The notes under the pieces were generated by a model. That model saw only the letters and a list, made by a program, of their open reading frames with translations, searched no databases and was not told the origin of the DNA. Shown in pieces: positions 26,292 to 35,178 of a DNA stretch of 64,000 nucleotides. This stretch comes from Novosphingobium sp. 9U (lineage in GTDB: Bacteria > Pseudomonadota > Alphaproteobacteria > Sphingomonadales > Sphingomonadaceae), in the NCBI RefSeq assembly GCF_902506425.1, contig NZ_LR732469.1, positions 2,713,522 through 2,777,521 of the forward strand, written 5' to 3'. The stretch's first letter is position 1. Every line of letters starts with the position of its first letter. Position numbers and translations under genes: made by a program.

Positions 26292-26975
26292 GTGAACGGA
26301 CGTATCCTCATCGCCCTCGCCGTGACGGGCCTGTTTGCCATTACCGGCGTGCTGTGGCTGGCGACAAGCGGCCTGCGCTCCTCCGCGCCGATCGGCCGGC
26401 CGCTTGCAACCGCGAGTGCCTCGGCCAGTCCCGCGGCCGGGCCGCCCGCCAGGCTCGCCGACGCTGCGGCTGCTGCCAAGCCCTCACCCGCTCCCTCGCA
26501 AGCCGTCGACCAGACCTTCGTGATCAAGCGCATCCTGCCGATCAGGGGCGCGATCAAGTACGGCGAGTGGCATTGGGACGAAAGCGGTGTGCCGGCCGGC
26601 CCCATCGTCATCACCGTCGACCTCGACGCCCGCGTGCTGTCGATCTTCCGCAGCGGCTACGAGATCGGCGCCGCCGCGGTGCTGCTCGGGACCGAGGACA
26701 AGCCCACTCCGCTCGGCGTCTTCCCGATCACCGAGAAGGACCGCAGCCACATTTCCAACCTCTATGACGCACCGATGCCCTACATGATGCGCCTCACCAA
26801 CGACGGCATCACCCTGCACGGCTCCAAGGTCGAATGGGGCTACGCCAGCCACGGCTGCGTCGGCATGCCCGAAGCCTTCGCGGCGAAGGTCTTCGCGGCG
26901 AGCAAGGTGGGAGACCGGGTGTTCATCACGCGGGGCAAGACGGTGGGCATGGGGGATTCGCTGGTCTCGTCTTGA
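26292..26975 (+). CDS. L,D-transpeptidase (YkuD) family protein
   Basis: Periplasmic peptidoglycan-modifying enzyme. From the GTG at 26292 (AAGG just upstream) it has 227 residues: one N-terminal transmembrane anchor (about 7-27), an Ala/Pro-rich linker (about 35-75), then the YkuD domain with ITLHGSKVEW and SHGCVGM carrying the catalytic His and Cys. A GTG at 26277 is an alternative start but lacks a ribosome-binding site. A role in 3-3 crosslinking or lipoprotein attachment is possible. Confidence 0.9.
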   Translation: MNGRILIALAVTGLFAITGVLWLATSGLRSSAPIGRPLATASASASPAAGPPARLADAAAAAKPSPAPSQAVDQTFVIKRILPIRGAIKYGEWHWDESGVPAGPIVITVDLDARVLSIFRSGYEIGAAAVLLGTEDKPTPLGVFPITEKDRSHISNLYDAPMPYMMRLTNDGITLHGSKVEWGYASHGCVGMPEAFAAKVFAASKVGDRVFITRGKTVGMGDSLVSS

Positions 26976-27015
26976 GCCTTGCCTGCGCCTGGCCCCTCGA
27001 AGTGACGCGATAATT

Positions 27016-27456
27016 TTGATACTGGCACTTGCCGCCGCTGCGCCTCAATACCGCATGCCGCCTACACCTCCGGCTCCTGCGAGCCGGGGTGCGGCTCTCG
27101 AGCGTGAACTCGAAAGCCTTGCAAAGCGTCTGCGCATGCAGTGCTTGTCGGAAAAGGCGGTCTCCATGCTCGTCGACGACGCGCGTCACACCCGCACAAC
27201 TGTCGACCCGTCCATGGCTATAAACCAGGCCACTCGCCAGGAGGTAGCTGATGCGGCCTACAGTACGAACTTCGATATCGGTCGGATGGTCGCGGCACTT
27301 CGAGCCAAGGCGCAGTATCAGGCTGATGCCGCCCTTCGTAGTTCAGAGAGCAGCATCGCTAGATTGAAGCGTTTGCCGAAGGCAGACCAAGTCCGCTACG
27401 CGCGCTACATTTCTGGCGTGGAACCGACGTATCCGCCCGAACCCTGCAAAGATTGA
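27016..27456 (+). CDS. Hypothetical protein, helical, possibly exported
   Basis: A 146-residue open frame beginning at TTG; not recognised. A short hydrophobic Ala-rich start (about 1-9) could be the remnant of a signal sequence. The rest is mostly helical and charged (RELESLAKRLRMQC, AALRAKAQYQADAALRS) and ends PPEPCKD. The helical pattern loosely recalls periplasmic Spy/CpxP-like proteins, a weak suggestion. It lies between the L,D-transpeptidase and tilS, whose 3' end it faces with 10 bp between stops. Confidence 0.5.
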   Translation: MILALAAAAPQYRMPPTPPAPASRGAALERELESLAKRLRMQCLSEKAVSMLVDDARHTRTTVDPSMAINQATRQEVADAAYSTNFDIGRMVAALRAKAQYQADAALRSSESSIARLKRLPKADQVRYARYISGVEPTYPPEPCKD

Positions 27457-27466
27457 CGCCTTCCGC

Positions 27467-28465
27467 CTAACCCCTCTTCGGCACCGCTTTGCGCATCGGC
27501 GCCTTGGCGAAGCTCCAGCCGCCGGCGTTTGGGCGGACGACCAAGGCGCCGATAGAGGCTGGCTCCCCCACCACCAGCGCGTCGAACAGGCGGGCCACGG
27601 CGCTGCCTCTTGCCGGCGTGTCCAATTCCTCGACGATGCGAGCCACCACGCGCAGGGCAATCGCGCGCGGGGCCATCGGGCGGTAGGTCAGGCCGAACGG
27701 GTCGCGCTTGACGCGAGCATTGTACTCCAACTCGGCGGACCAGCTGAGCGCGGCATCGGCGTCGGCGAGATGCGCGGCGCTTTGCGCTACGGCCGCGACG
27801 TCGAGCCAGTCGGCGCCGGCCATCGCCTTGCGCAGTCGGGCGCGGTCGAAGCGATCGTCGGCGTTGCTGGGGTCGTCGGCGGAGGTGACGCCGGCCTCAG
27901 TGACCACGCTCGCAAGTTCCACGCGGCGCCAGCCGAGCAGTGGGCGCACCAGCCCGATCGGCATGTCGAGCAGCCGTCCGCGTGGTCTCACCCCAGCTAA
28001 GCCTGCCACGCCGCTCGCGCGGTTGAGGCGCATGATCAGCGTCTCGGCCTGGTCGTCGGCGTGGTGCGCGGTGGCGACGGCGATAAGGCCGAGCTCCTGC
28101 GCCCAGGTACCCAGCGCGGCATAACGCGCTTGGCGGGCCGCGCCCTGCACGTTGCCCGCCTCGACGGTGACCGGCAGCGTCGCGTGCGGCACCTCGAGGC
28201 GAGCGCACAAGGCGGCCACGTCAGCGGCCTCCTGCGCATTCTCGGCTCTCAGGCCATGGTCGACGGTCGCCGCTTCGATCCGCCCCGGCAGCACCGAGGC
28301 CGCTAGCAGGAGCAGCGCCGTGCTGTCCGGACCGCCTGAGACTGCCAGCCCCAGACGCGGAGCCGACACGTCATCGAGCTCAGGCCAGACCGCGCGCAGA
28401 GCCGCCTCGAAGCGCGCCGACAAGTCCGTCGGCACGCTCAGGCGATCAGCTGCACTTGAGACCAT
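27467..28465 (-). CDS. tilS: tRNA(Ile)-lysidine synthase
   Basis: Modifies the CAU anticodon of tRNA-Ile2 to lysidine so it reads AUA; 332 residues. The PP-loop ATP-binding motif is LAVSGGPDSTALLLLA (about 43). HHADDQAETLIMRLNRASG (about 137) and PLLGWRR are characteristic of TilS. The C-terminal tRNA-binding part is short compared with E. coli TilS, as in many alphaproteobacteria. The start overlaps the upstream cpoB end by 20 bases. Confidence 0.95.
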   Translation of the reverse strand: MVSSAADRLSVPTDLSARFEAALRAVWPELDDVSAPRLGLAVSGGPDSTALLLLAASVLPGRIEAATVDHGLRAENAQEAADVAALCARLEVPHATLPVTVEAGNVQGAARQARYAALGTWAQELGLIAVATAHHADDQAETLIMRLNRASGVAGLAGVRPRGRLLDMPIGLVRPLLGWRRVELASVVTEAGVTSADDPSNADDRFDRARLRKAMAGADWLDVAAVAQSAAHLADADAALSWSAELEYNARVKRDPFGLTYRPMAPRAIALRVVARIVEELDTPARGSAVARLFDALVVGEPASIGALVVRPNAGGWSFAKAPMRKAVPKRG

Positions 28466-29417
28466 TGCGCGTGGTATCGTAGACGCTCTTCAACCGGCCG
28501 GCGGCTTCGGCAGCATAAGTCGTGCCGAATTCCGACAGCGCGATGCAGGCGCGCTTGGTGTCCTGCAGCTGCTTCATCGATACCGCCAGATAGAGCAGGC
28601 TGTCAGGTGCCCGTTCGCCGCGCTTGTCGGCCTGGTAGTTCTGCACGAACCACTTGGCGGCTTCGAGCGGGTTGCCATCGTCCAGGAACGAGCGGCCAAG
28701 CAGGTTGCGGCCCCAGCTGGCGCGCGGGCTCTTGGGGTACTTCTCCAGGTAGAGCTTCAGCTGCTGCTGCGCCTCGGGGTAGAACTTGGCTTCCCATAGA
28801 CGATAGCCGTAGCTGTACTCGTCCTCCGCGGCATCGCCGGTGCTCGGCTTGGCGATCGCGCTGACGGCCTGGACCCGTGCCGAGGTCGGCGGCGTTGCGG
28901 GCTTGGCAGCGGCGAGTTGCGAGGGCGCGGGCGTCGGCGTCGGACGCGGGTTCGAGGCGCCGCCGGTCATCGCACCCAGGTTGGCCTGCGCGGCGGGCAC
29001 CGGCACGCCGGCATCGTTGGTGGCAAGCGGCTGCGTGCCCGCCGGCAGCGCGGCCATGCGCGCTTCGAGCTGGGTGATGCGGTTGCTGTTCTGCTCGACC
29101 TGGCCGGTCAGCCGCGCCACTTGCGCCTCCAGCGAGTCCATGCGCGTCAGCACGTCGGACAGCGCGCTGGTCGAGGGAAGCGGGTTGGCGCTGGGCGTGG
29201 GTGTCGGCGCGGAGATCTCGGGCGTGAAGTACTTGTCGCCACTGCCCGGGAAGACCTTGCGCTGGAGCGCGCGCACTTCGCTCTCCACCTTGTTCAGGCG
29301 CAGCTCGGTGTTGTTGCTCTGCGCTAGCGCCGGAACGACGCCACCGGCCATGACGAGCGCGAGTGCGGCTCCGGTGACGTACCGCAAGCGCGCGGACCGC
29401 AAAGGCGAAGGTACCAT
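28446..29417 (-). CDS. cpoB: Cell division coordinator CpoB (YbgF, Tol-Pal system)
   Basis: Periplasmic protein linking Tol-Pal envelope constriction to septal peptidoglycan synthesis. From the ATG at 29417 (GGGAGA upstream) it has 323 residues: a signal peptide ending ALAQ (about 33), an N-terminal coiled coil (LRLNKVESEVRALQRKVF and a second heptad stretch around 85-120), a Pro/Thr/Ala-rich linker (about 130-180) and C-terminal TPR repeats (YSYGYRLWEAKFYPEAQQQL and following). The final residues GLKCS are conserved-looking but unexplained. It is next to tilS, a common alphaproteobacterial arrangement. Confidence 0.92.
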   Translation of the reverse strand: MVPSPLRSARLRYVTGAALALVMAGGVVPALAQSNNTELRLNKVESEVRALQRKVFPGSGDKYFTPEISAPTPTPSANPLPSTSALSDVLTRMDSLEAQVARLTGQVEQNSNRITQLEARMAALPAGTQPLATNDAGVPVPAAQANLGAMTGGASNPRPTPTPAPSQLAAAKPATPPTSARVQAVSAIAKPSTGDAAEDEYSYGYRLWEAKFYPEAQQQLKLYLEKYPKSPRASWGRNLLGRSFLDDGNPLEAAKWFVQNYQADKRGERAPDSLLYLAVSMKQLQDTKRACIALSEFGTTYAAEAAGRLKSVYDTTRNGLKCS

Positions 29418-29570
29418 GGCCGAAAAGTCTCCCTTACCCGATCGCCCCGAACGATCGCACAACCCGCCCGCAAAGGCGGCACACGGCGGCCGCGGCTTTG
29501 CACTGCGTGCTGCCTTGGGCCACCCCCATCAGATGATTTGCCTCAAGAGGTTGCGCCTGTCGAGCGGCCC

Positions 29571-30542
29571 TCAGAGCTGCGTGGTGGATACCGGATTGTC
29601 CTGAGCCCGGCCGGCCGGGGCCTCGATGCCGTTCAGCAGGTCATCCATCTTCGGCACCGGCGGCACGTCGCTGCGCCTGCCGTTCGCCTGCGGTGCGCCC
29701 GGCGCCAACGATGGCGGGGTCGAGGGCGCAGCGCCCGTAGCTGGCCTGCCGGAGGGCGAACCGACGCGCTGCAGCAGGGCAGCAGGTGTCAGGACAATGC
29801 CGCTGATCACTTCGGGCTTGTCGCCCAACCGCGCAAGCTGGCGCCCGCCTACGGTGATCTGCAACTGGTCCGGACGCGCAGTGCGCAGCTGGGGCGCCTG
29901 TGCCTCGGCCGGCACGGTGTAGCTTTCGCCCTGCGCCATTTCCTTCTGGAACAGCTGGTTGCCGGCCGGGTCGGTCACCTTGATCCACACCCTCGGGGCA
30001 GTGGCGGTCAGGACCACCGGACCACCGGGCGCGCCTTGGGGAGGCGCCGCTTGTGCGGCACGCGTCGGCGACGGCGCTGCCTGTGTCGCATCGGCCCTCA
30101 GTTCGGGCAGCTGGCCTTCGGGGGAGAGGAAATCGTTCCAGAACACCAGCAGCGCGCCAACTACGACGACCGCCAGCAGACCCGCCAGCCAGGCGATGCG
30201 AGATGGCGGCACGCGTGCCGGGTCGCCCGGCTCGAAGCTGGGCAGCGTGGGGCCCCGCGTTACAGGCTGCGCATCGATCTGCCGACGCACCCGCGAGGCG
30301 ATCTCGCGCTCGTCCAGCCCGACCGCGCGGGCATAGGAGCGCGAAAAGCCCACCGCATACGTCGGCGCGGCAAGTTCAGCGAAGCGGCTCTCCTCGATCA
30401 GGATGAGTTGGCGTTCGGCCACACGCGTCTGCGCCGCGATGTCGCCGAGGCTGAGCCCCTGCGCCTCGCGGGCGGCACGCAATTGGTCACCGACGCTGGT
30501 GGGCGGCGACGGGGTGCTCGGCGTATCGATGTGGTCTGCCAT
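29571..30542 (-). CDS. RodZ-like helix-turn-helix membrane protein
   Basis: A 323-residue protein with an N-terminal Xre-type HTH (about 18-80: GDQLRAAREAQGLSLGDIA) and a basic juxtamembrane region. One transmembrane helix (about 145-167) is followed by a periplasmic part with a DUF4115-like domain (WIKVTDPAGNQLFQKEMAQG). This is the RodZ architecture; RodZ ties MreB to the elongation machinery. The ATG at 30542 is preferred over an extended frame. The C-terminal 60 residues are Pro/Ala-rich. Confidence 0.85.
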   Translation of the reverse strand: MADHIDTPSTPSPPTSVGDQLRAAREAQGLSLGDIAAQTRVAERQLILIEESRFAELAAPTYAVGFSRSYARAVGLDEREIASRVRRQIDAQPVTRGPTLPSFEPGDPARVPPSRIAWLAGLLAVVVVGALLVFWNDFLSPEGQLPELRADATQAAPSPTRAAQAAPPQGAPGGPVVLTATAPRVWIKVTDPAGNQLFQKEMAQGESYTVPAEAQAPQLRTARPDQLQITVGGRQLARLGDKPEVISGIVLTPAALLQRVGSPSGRPATGAAPSTPPSLAPGAPQANGRRSDVPPVPKMDDLLNGIEAPAGRAQDNPVSTTQL

Positions 30543-30761
30543 TCCGCTCGCAAAGGGAAGTGGGTGATTGGGGCGCTCCACGGCGAGACAACGCGGTCCG
30601 GACGGCGAAGTCAACCGGGTCTAGTGCATGATGCCGCGCTTTTTGATCGATGAAGGTGAACGGGAGATGATCGGAGCGGCCGAGGGTCCGGTTGGTGCAG
30701 ATTGTCTCGGTGCAGGCGGGCCGTACGATGGCAGAGAGTGGGAAGCTCTGTCACTCAACAC

Positions 30762-30894
30762 GGTCATCCTGGACTCGTTTCAGGATTCATTATGCCTGGT
30801 CCCTGACGTGACTGGCGTAAGCCGATCATGCGCTTCGCCGATCTAAGCGCTGAAATGCCCGCGAAATGGACCCTGAAACAAGTTCAGGGTAACG
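30762..30894. repeat. Paired inverted repeat, second copy of the 16361 family
   Basis: The 366-bp gap between the RodZ-like gene and the next gene (30543-30908) holds this pair: GGTCATCCTGGACTCGTTTC at the left and TGGACCCTGAAACAAGTTCA at the right, in opposite orientation. No supported coding sequence lies in the gap. Confidence 0.7.
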
Positions 30895-30908
30895 ACTGGT
30901 ATGGGTGG

Positions 30909-31274
30909 TTAGCTGCCGTTGCCGCTGAGCGTCCTCTCGACCAGCCAGAGGTAAAAAATCTGAGCCGCGACAAACACACCGCCGAGCATGAGGGCGGACG
31001 GCAGCAGCATGCCTTCCTCGCCGGCTTTCGGCGTTAGTGTCATCGCGCCAACCGAGACAAGCACCAGCACACAGATGGCAATGCTCGGAATGAAAGCGAG
31101 TGCGAAGACGCGGGGGGCAGACCGGGTAACTATTTTGGATAGTGGCGCCGACCGCATCATCATCCATTGCATGGGCAGTCTCTGCTCCTGCCGAAATCGA
31201 GCATTCGCGCGGATAGACAATCCCGCCAATATCAGCGCGAACATGGCAGATAAGATTACTACTACTACGGCCAC
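30909..31274 (-). CDS. Small integral membrane protein, unknown
   Basis: A 121-residue protein with three clear transmembrane segments (about 2-20, 53-78 and 88-112) and a basic loop with several Met residues (about 24-48). Not recognised. Hydrophobic, well-ordered helices and positive-inside charge argue it is real. It sits between the RodZ-like gene and ptsP, bounded by the repeat pair at 30762. Confidence 0.6.
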   Translation of the reverse strand: MAVVVVILSAMFALILAGLSIRANARFRQEQRLPMQWMMMRSAPLSKIVTRSAPRVFALAFIPSIAICVLVLVSVGAMTLTPKAGEEGMLLPSALMLGGVFVAAQIFYLWLVERTLSGNGS

Positions 31275-31355
31275 AAGCGTTACCTTCCACCGTCAGGGTA
31301 GCACATCGGTTTAGGTCCGCTAGTGGGCGAAATCAGGCATCGCGCAACGTAACTT

Positions 31356-33632
31356 CTAATCCAAAGCAATCCCCCGCTCCGTCGCCCAATCGATCAGGAC
31401 CTGGCGCAGGTTTTCGGGCGGCGCGGCGAGCCAGCCGTCCATTGCGGCGCGGATGGCCGAGACGTCGCATTGGCCGATCATGGCCTTGAGCGGGCCGACC
31501 GAGGCCGGGGTGATCGACAGGCGCTCGATGCCAATGCCGATCAGCGCCAGCGCCTCCAGCTGTCGTCCGCCCATCTCGCCGCACACGGTGATGTCCACCG
31601 ATTGCCCGTCGAGGTCACGCACGATGCGGCGGATGAAGCGCAGGATGGCGGGGCTCAGCCAATCGTACCGCTCGGCCAGCTTCGGGTTCGCGCGGTCGGC
31701 TGCGAAGAGGAACTGCGTGAGATCGTTGGTGCCGATCGAAAGGAACTGGATCTTGGGCGCGAGCACGTCGAGCTGTTCGGCCAGCGCGGGCACTTCCAGC
31801 ATAACGCCATAGCGGATCGCTTCGGGAACGCGCTTCTTGCGGCTGCGCAGGAACTCGACCTGACTGTCGAAGACGGCGCGCGCCGCATCGAACTCCCACG
31901 GCTCGCTGACCATCGGGAACATGACGTTGAGCGTGCGCCCAGCGGCGGCTTCCAGCAGAGCGCGCGCCTGGACCTTGAGCAGCCCCTCGCGTTCCAGCGC
32001 CACGCGCAGCGCGCGCCAGCCCATCGCCGGATTCTCCTCCGCCTCGCCGTCGTCATGGCGCAAGTAGGGAAGCGTCTTGTCGCCGCCGATATCGACGGTG
32101 CGGAACATGACCGGCCGCGGCCCCGCGGCTTCCATGACCTCGCGATAGAGGCGCGTCTGCCGCTCGCGCGAGGGAAGCGTGGCGGAAACCAGGAACTGGA
32201 ACTCGGTGCGAAACAGGCCGATGCCGTCCGCGCCCGTGAGACCGAGGTTGGCGACATCGTCGCGGAGGCCGGCGTTGATCATCACCGTGATCCGCTGGCC
32301 ATCGGCGCTGACGGGCACCACGTCGCGCAATGCGGCGTAGGCGGCCTGGCGCTCGCGACTGCGTCCCAGTCGCGTGTCGAACGCATCGACCATACCGGTC
32401 GAGGCGCGCACGGTCACCGTCGCCTGGTCGGCATCGAGCAGCAGCGGATCGCCCTCGCGCACTTTGCCACGCAGGCCCCGGACACGGCCGAGCACCGGAA
32501 CGCCCATCGCCCGCGCGACGATGACGACATGGCTGGTCAGCGAGCCTTCCTCCAGGATCACGCCCTTCAGGCGGCGGCGGTCATACTCCAGCAGTTCGGC
32601 CGGGCCCAGGTTGCGCGCGATCAGGATGGCGTCGCTGCGCAGGCCCATGGTGGCGGCAGTGCCGAGCTGGCCCGAGACGATCCGGAGCAGGCGGTTCGAC
32701 AGGTCCTCCAGGTCGTGCATGCGATCGGCGAGCAGCGGATCGTCGATTTGGCGCATACGCATGCGGGTGCGCTGCTGCACGCGCTCGATCGCGGCCTCGG
32801 CGGTTAGACCTGAGTCGATCGCTTCGTTGATGCGGCGGGTCCAGCCTTCGTCGTAGGCGAACATTTTGTAGGTCGCGAGGACCTCCTCATGCTCGCCGCC
32901 GACGCCGAACTCGGCCTGGCTGGCCATGCGCTCGACCTGTTCGCGCATCTTGTCGAAGGCCAGGATCACGCGCTGGCGCTCGGCTTCGGTGTCGTCGGCA
33001 ACGACGTGCTCGATCGTTATGCGCGGCTGGTGGTAGACGGCGACGCCGCTGGCCAGGCCCTTGACCAACGTCAACCCGCGCAATGTCTCGGGACCTGTCT
33101 GACCACTGCCGCCGGCCGAATAATCGACCTCGTCAATCAGGTCGGCGTTGGTGATGAGTTCTGCCAGCACCATGGCGACGGTCTGAAGCGCCTCCACCTC
33201 GACGTCCTCGTAGCGACGCGGCTCGACATGCTGGACCGAGAGCACGCCCACTGCGCGCTCACGTCGCACGATCGGCACGCCGGCAAAGGAGTGGAACTTG
33301 TCCTCCCCGGTTTCGGGCCGGTACATGAAGTCCGGATGCGCGGTCGCCTCGGCAAGGTTGAGCGGTTCGATGTCGTCCGCGATGGTGCCGACCAGCCCCT
33401 CGCCCACCGCCATGCGGGTGACGTGGACGGCTTCCTGCGCCAGACCGCGGGTGGCGAACAACTCCAGCATGCCTTCGCGGAGGAGGTAGATCGAGCAGAC
33501 TTCGCTATCGAGGCACTCGCCGATCACCTCGACCACGTTGTTCAGCTTGGCCTGCGCATTGCTGCGCGACGCCATCACCTCGTGCAGGCGCGTAAGGATG
33601 TTCCGGGCGGCTTCGACGGCTCCGATGCTCAT
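31356..33632 (-). CDS. ptsP: PTS-Ntr enzyme I (PtsP)
   Basis: Transfers phosphate from PEP to NPr in the nitrogen-type phosphotransferase system; 758 residues. An N-terminal GAF sensor domain (about 1-170) distinguishes it from sugar enzyme I. The enzyme I N-domain follows, with phospho-His in GSLTSHVVIVARAMG (about 360). The C-terminal PEP-binding barrel shows SIGTNDLTQFLFAADR, VCGEMGG (active Cys) and ALIGIGIERLSITP. No ptsO or ptsN lies nearby. Confidence 0.96.
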   Translation of the reverse strand: MSIGAVEAARNILTRLHEVMASRSNAQAKLNNVVEVIGECLDSEVCSIYLLREGMLELFATRGLAQEAVHVTRMAVGEGLVGTIADDIEPLNLAEATAHPDFMYRPETGEDKFHSFAGVPIVRRERAVGVLSVQHVEPRRYEDVEVEALQTVAMVLAELITNADLIDEVDYSAGGSGQTGPETLRGLTLVKGLASGVAVYHQPRITIEHVVADDTEAERQRVILAFDKMREQVERMASQAEFGVGGEHEEVLATYKMFAYDEGWTRRINEAIDSGLTAEAAIERVQQRTRMRMRQIDDPLLADRMHDLEDLSNRLLRIVSGQLGTAATMGLRSDAILIARNLGPAELLEYDRRRLKGVILEEGSLTSHVVIVARAMGVPVLGRVRGLRGKVREGDPLLLDADQATVTVRASTGMVDAFDTRLGRSRERQAAYAALRDVVPVSADGQRITVMINAGLRDDVANLGLTGADGIGLFRTEFQFLVSATLPSRERQTRLYREVMEAAGPRPVMFRTVDIGGDKTLPYLRHDDGEAEENPAMGWRALRVALEREGLLKVQARALLEAAAGRTLNVMFPMVSEPWEFDAARAVFDSQVEFLRSRKKRVPEAIRYGVMLEVPALAEQLDVLAPKIQFLSIGTNDLTQFLFAADRANPKLAERYDWLSPAILRFIRRIVRDLDGQSVDITVCGEMGGRQLEALALIGIGIERLSITPASVGPLKAMIGQCDVSAIRAAMDGWLAAPPENLRQVLIDWATERGIALD

Positions 33633-33904
33633 GATTCATCGCGTACCGGAAAGCTTTCGGTTTGAAAACGCAGGGGTGCTTGGCTGCGCGCGACTAAATC
33701 GTTTGCCGCTTGCGGCTTGCATAGATCGGGAGGTTGGCTAATGGCTCCCGACAAGCTCAGGCTGTGTCGGAGTCATGCCGCGCGGTTGGACCGCTCTGGC
33801 ATGCACCCTTGCGCCGGTCGCGCGCGGTTATCCGATCACGAGATCAAAGATCCCGCGCGCGAACCGGCCGGCGATGTAATTCTGTGAGGCGGAAGAAGCC
33901 CAGA

Positions 33905-34060
33905 TCAGTGCCGGGCGATCTCTTCCTTGATGCGCAGCTTGCGCTTCTTAAGCGCCTGGATTGCCACGGCGTCGGGCATCGGGCGGCTCATTTCCTGCTG
34001 GATCTGACGGTCGATCCCAGCATGCTTGGTCTGCAGGGCGCTGACGTGCGAAGTCTCCAT
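33905..34060 (-). CDS. YdcH/DUF465-family small protein
   Basis: A 51-residue protein starting METSHVSALQ, with the family core KHAGIDRQI and the basic ALKKRKLRIKEEIAR helix at the C-terminus. Function unknown; members are short two-helix proteins. GGAGG lies upstream of the start. A second member starts 198 bp away in the opposite direction. The 272 bp between ptsP and this gene contain only part of a CGACAAGCTCAGG repeat. Confidence 0.82.
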   Translation of the reverse strand: METSHVSALQTKHAGIDRQIQQEMSRPMPDAVAIQALKKRKLRIKEEIARH

Positions 34061-34258
34061 GAATGATCCTCCTTTATCAAGAGCACCGGATCCGTGTCTG
34101 CCGACTCGGCATCATGCGGATGCGGCACAATTGTCATCGAACCATAATAGGGCGGGCTTGCGAAGGGCGTTGATGGCCCATATCGGTGAGCCGCCGTCCG
34201 GATGCGTCGAGCCGGACCGGCGCCTTTTTGGTTGTCTCGACCTTGGGGAAGCACCCGC

Positions 34259-34456
34259 GTGACCGAAGAGGAGATGCGCAAGCGTCTGGAAATCCTGCGT
34301 ATCGAGCACCGCGATCTTGATGCTGCGATTGATGCGCTCGGCGCTGCCGGATCGAACGATCAGTTGCAGATCGCCCGGCTTAAAAAACGCAAGCTGCGGC
34401 TGAAGGACCAGATCGCCATCATCGAGGACTACCTGATCCCCGATATCATCGCCTGA
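34259..34456 (+). CDS. YdcH/DUF465-family small protein, second copy
   Basis: A 65-residue protein from GTG (34259; TGGGGAAG upstream): VTEEEMRKRLEILRIEHRDL, then ARLKKRKLRLKDQIAIIEDY and a short tail. The KKRKLRxK motif matches the divergent neighbour at 33905, so the two look like an old duplication. Function unknown. Confidence 0.8.
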   Translation: MTEEEMRKRLEILRIEHRDLDAAIDALGAAGSNDQLQIARLKKRKLRLKDQIAIIEDYLIPDIIA

Positions 34457-34630
34457 AGGCTGCCACGGCGCTGTCAATACGGCCCTGTCAATCCGGATGG
34501 ATGCTGAGGGGCCGATCCGACTCGCAGAAAATCGCAGCTTCGTACCCTTTCTGGACATACCCCCAGCCGACGCGGAAAAGTTGCGGGCACCCGGTTGCGG
34601 CGCACGAGCATTCGTTCATATCAGCGGTGC

Positions 34631-35098
34631 ATGGGGCAACCAATCACCATAAATCCGAGGATCGTCGAAGGCTTGTATTGCGAAGCGCTGGTGCTCTCCG
34701 ACGAGGTGCGCCACATGTTCGCCCTTAGCAGTCGGATCGAGGACGGGCGCGCGGGAATGGAAGACCTCGCACGCGTCGCGATGTCGAGCGAGGGCCTGCG
34801 CACGACCACCCGGATGATGCACGCGGTGGCGTGGCTGCTGAACCATCGCGCCTACTTCATGGGCGAGCTCTCCGAATTCCAGCTGCGGCGCCACGGCCGG
34901 CTCTCGCCCGACATGCGCGAGTCGGAGCCCGAGCAGTTCGCCTTGCTCACGACGCCGGTGCAGGACCTGGTGAACGCCACGCTGCGCTTCTACGATCGGC
35001 TGCTGCGGCTGGATCGCAGCTGGCGCCAGATCGATGAGCCAACGCCCGGCGCGATCGTGCGCTTGCGCGAACGGCTGGAGCGCCGACTGGCGGGTTAG
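34631..35098 (+). CDS. rcdA: RcdA-like protein (DUF1465), proteolysis adaptor
   Basis: A 155-residue, mostly helical protein of the DUF1465 family, to which Caulobacter RcdA belongs. RcdA helps ClpXP degrade the cell-cycle regulator CtrA. Helical blocks visible are VEGLYCEALVLSDEVRHMF, TRMMHAVAWLLNHRAYFMG and TLRFYDRLLRLDRSWRQ. The ATG at 34631 is taken over an upstream in-frame Met at 34595 with no ribosome-binding site. Function is inferred from the family. Confidence 0.78.
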   Translation: MGQPITINPRIVEGLYCEALVLSDEVRHMFALSSRIEDGRAGMEDLARVAMSSEGLRTTTRMMHAVAWLLNHRAYFMGELSEFQLRRHGRLSPDMRESEPEQFALLTTPVQDLVNATLRFYDRLLRLDRSWRQIDEPTPGAIVRLRERLERRLAG

Positions 35099-35178
35099 CG
35101 GCACCCCCAAGCCCCGCGCTCTTGCGATCGAAGCGCCGGCCGCTCGACAGCCTCACCCGCAGCGCCCATATCGGGGCC

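Noticed and set aside
34471..34491. Two CTGTCAA copies upstream of the RcdA-like gene as a PHO box
   Set aside because: The spacing is 14 bp, not 11. It may be some other repeat but not a PhoB operator.
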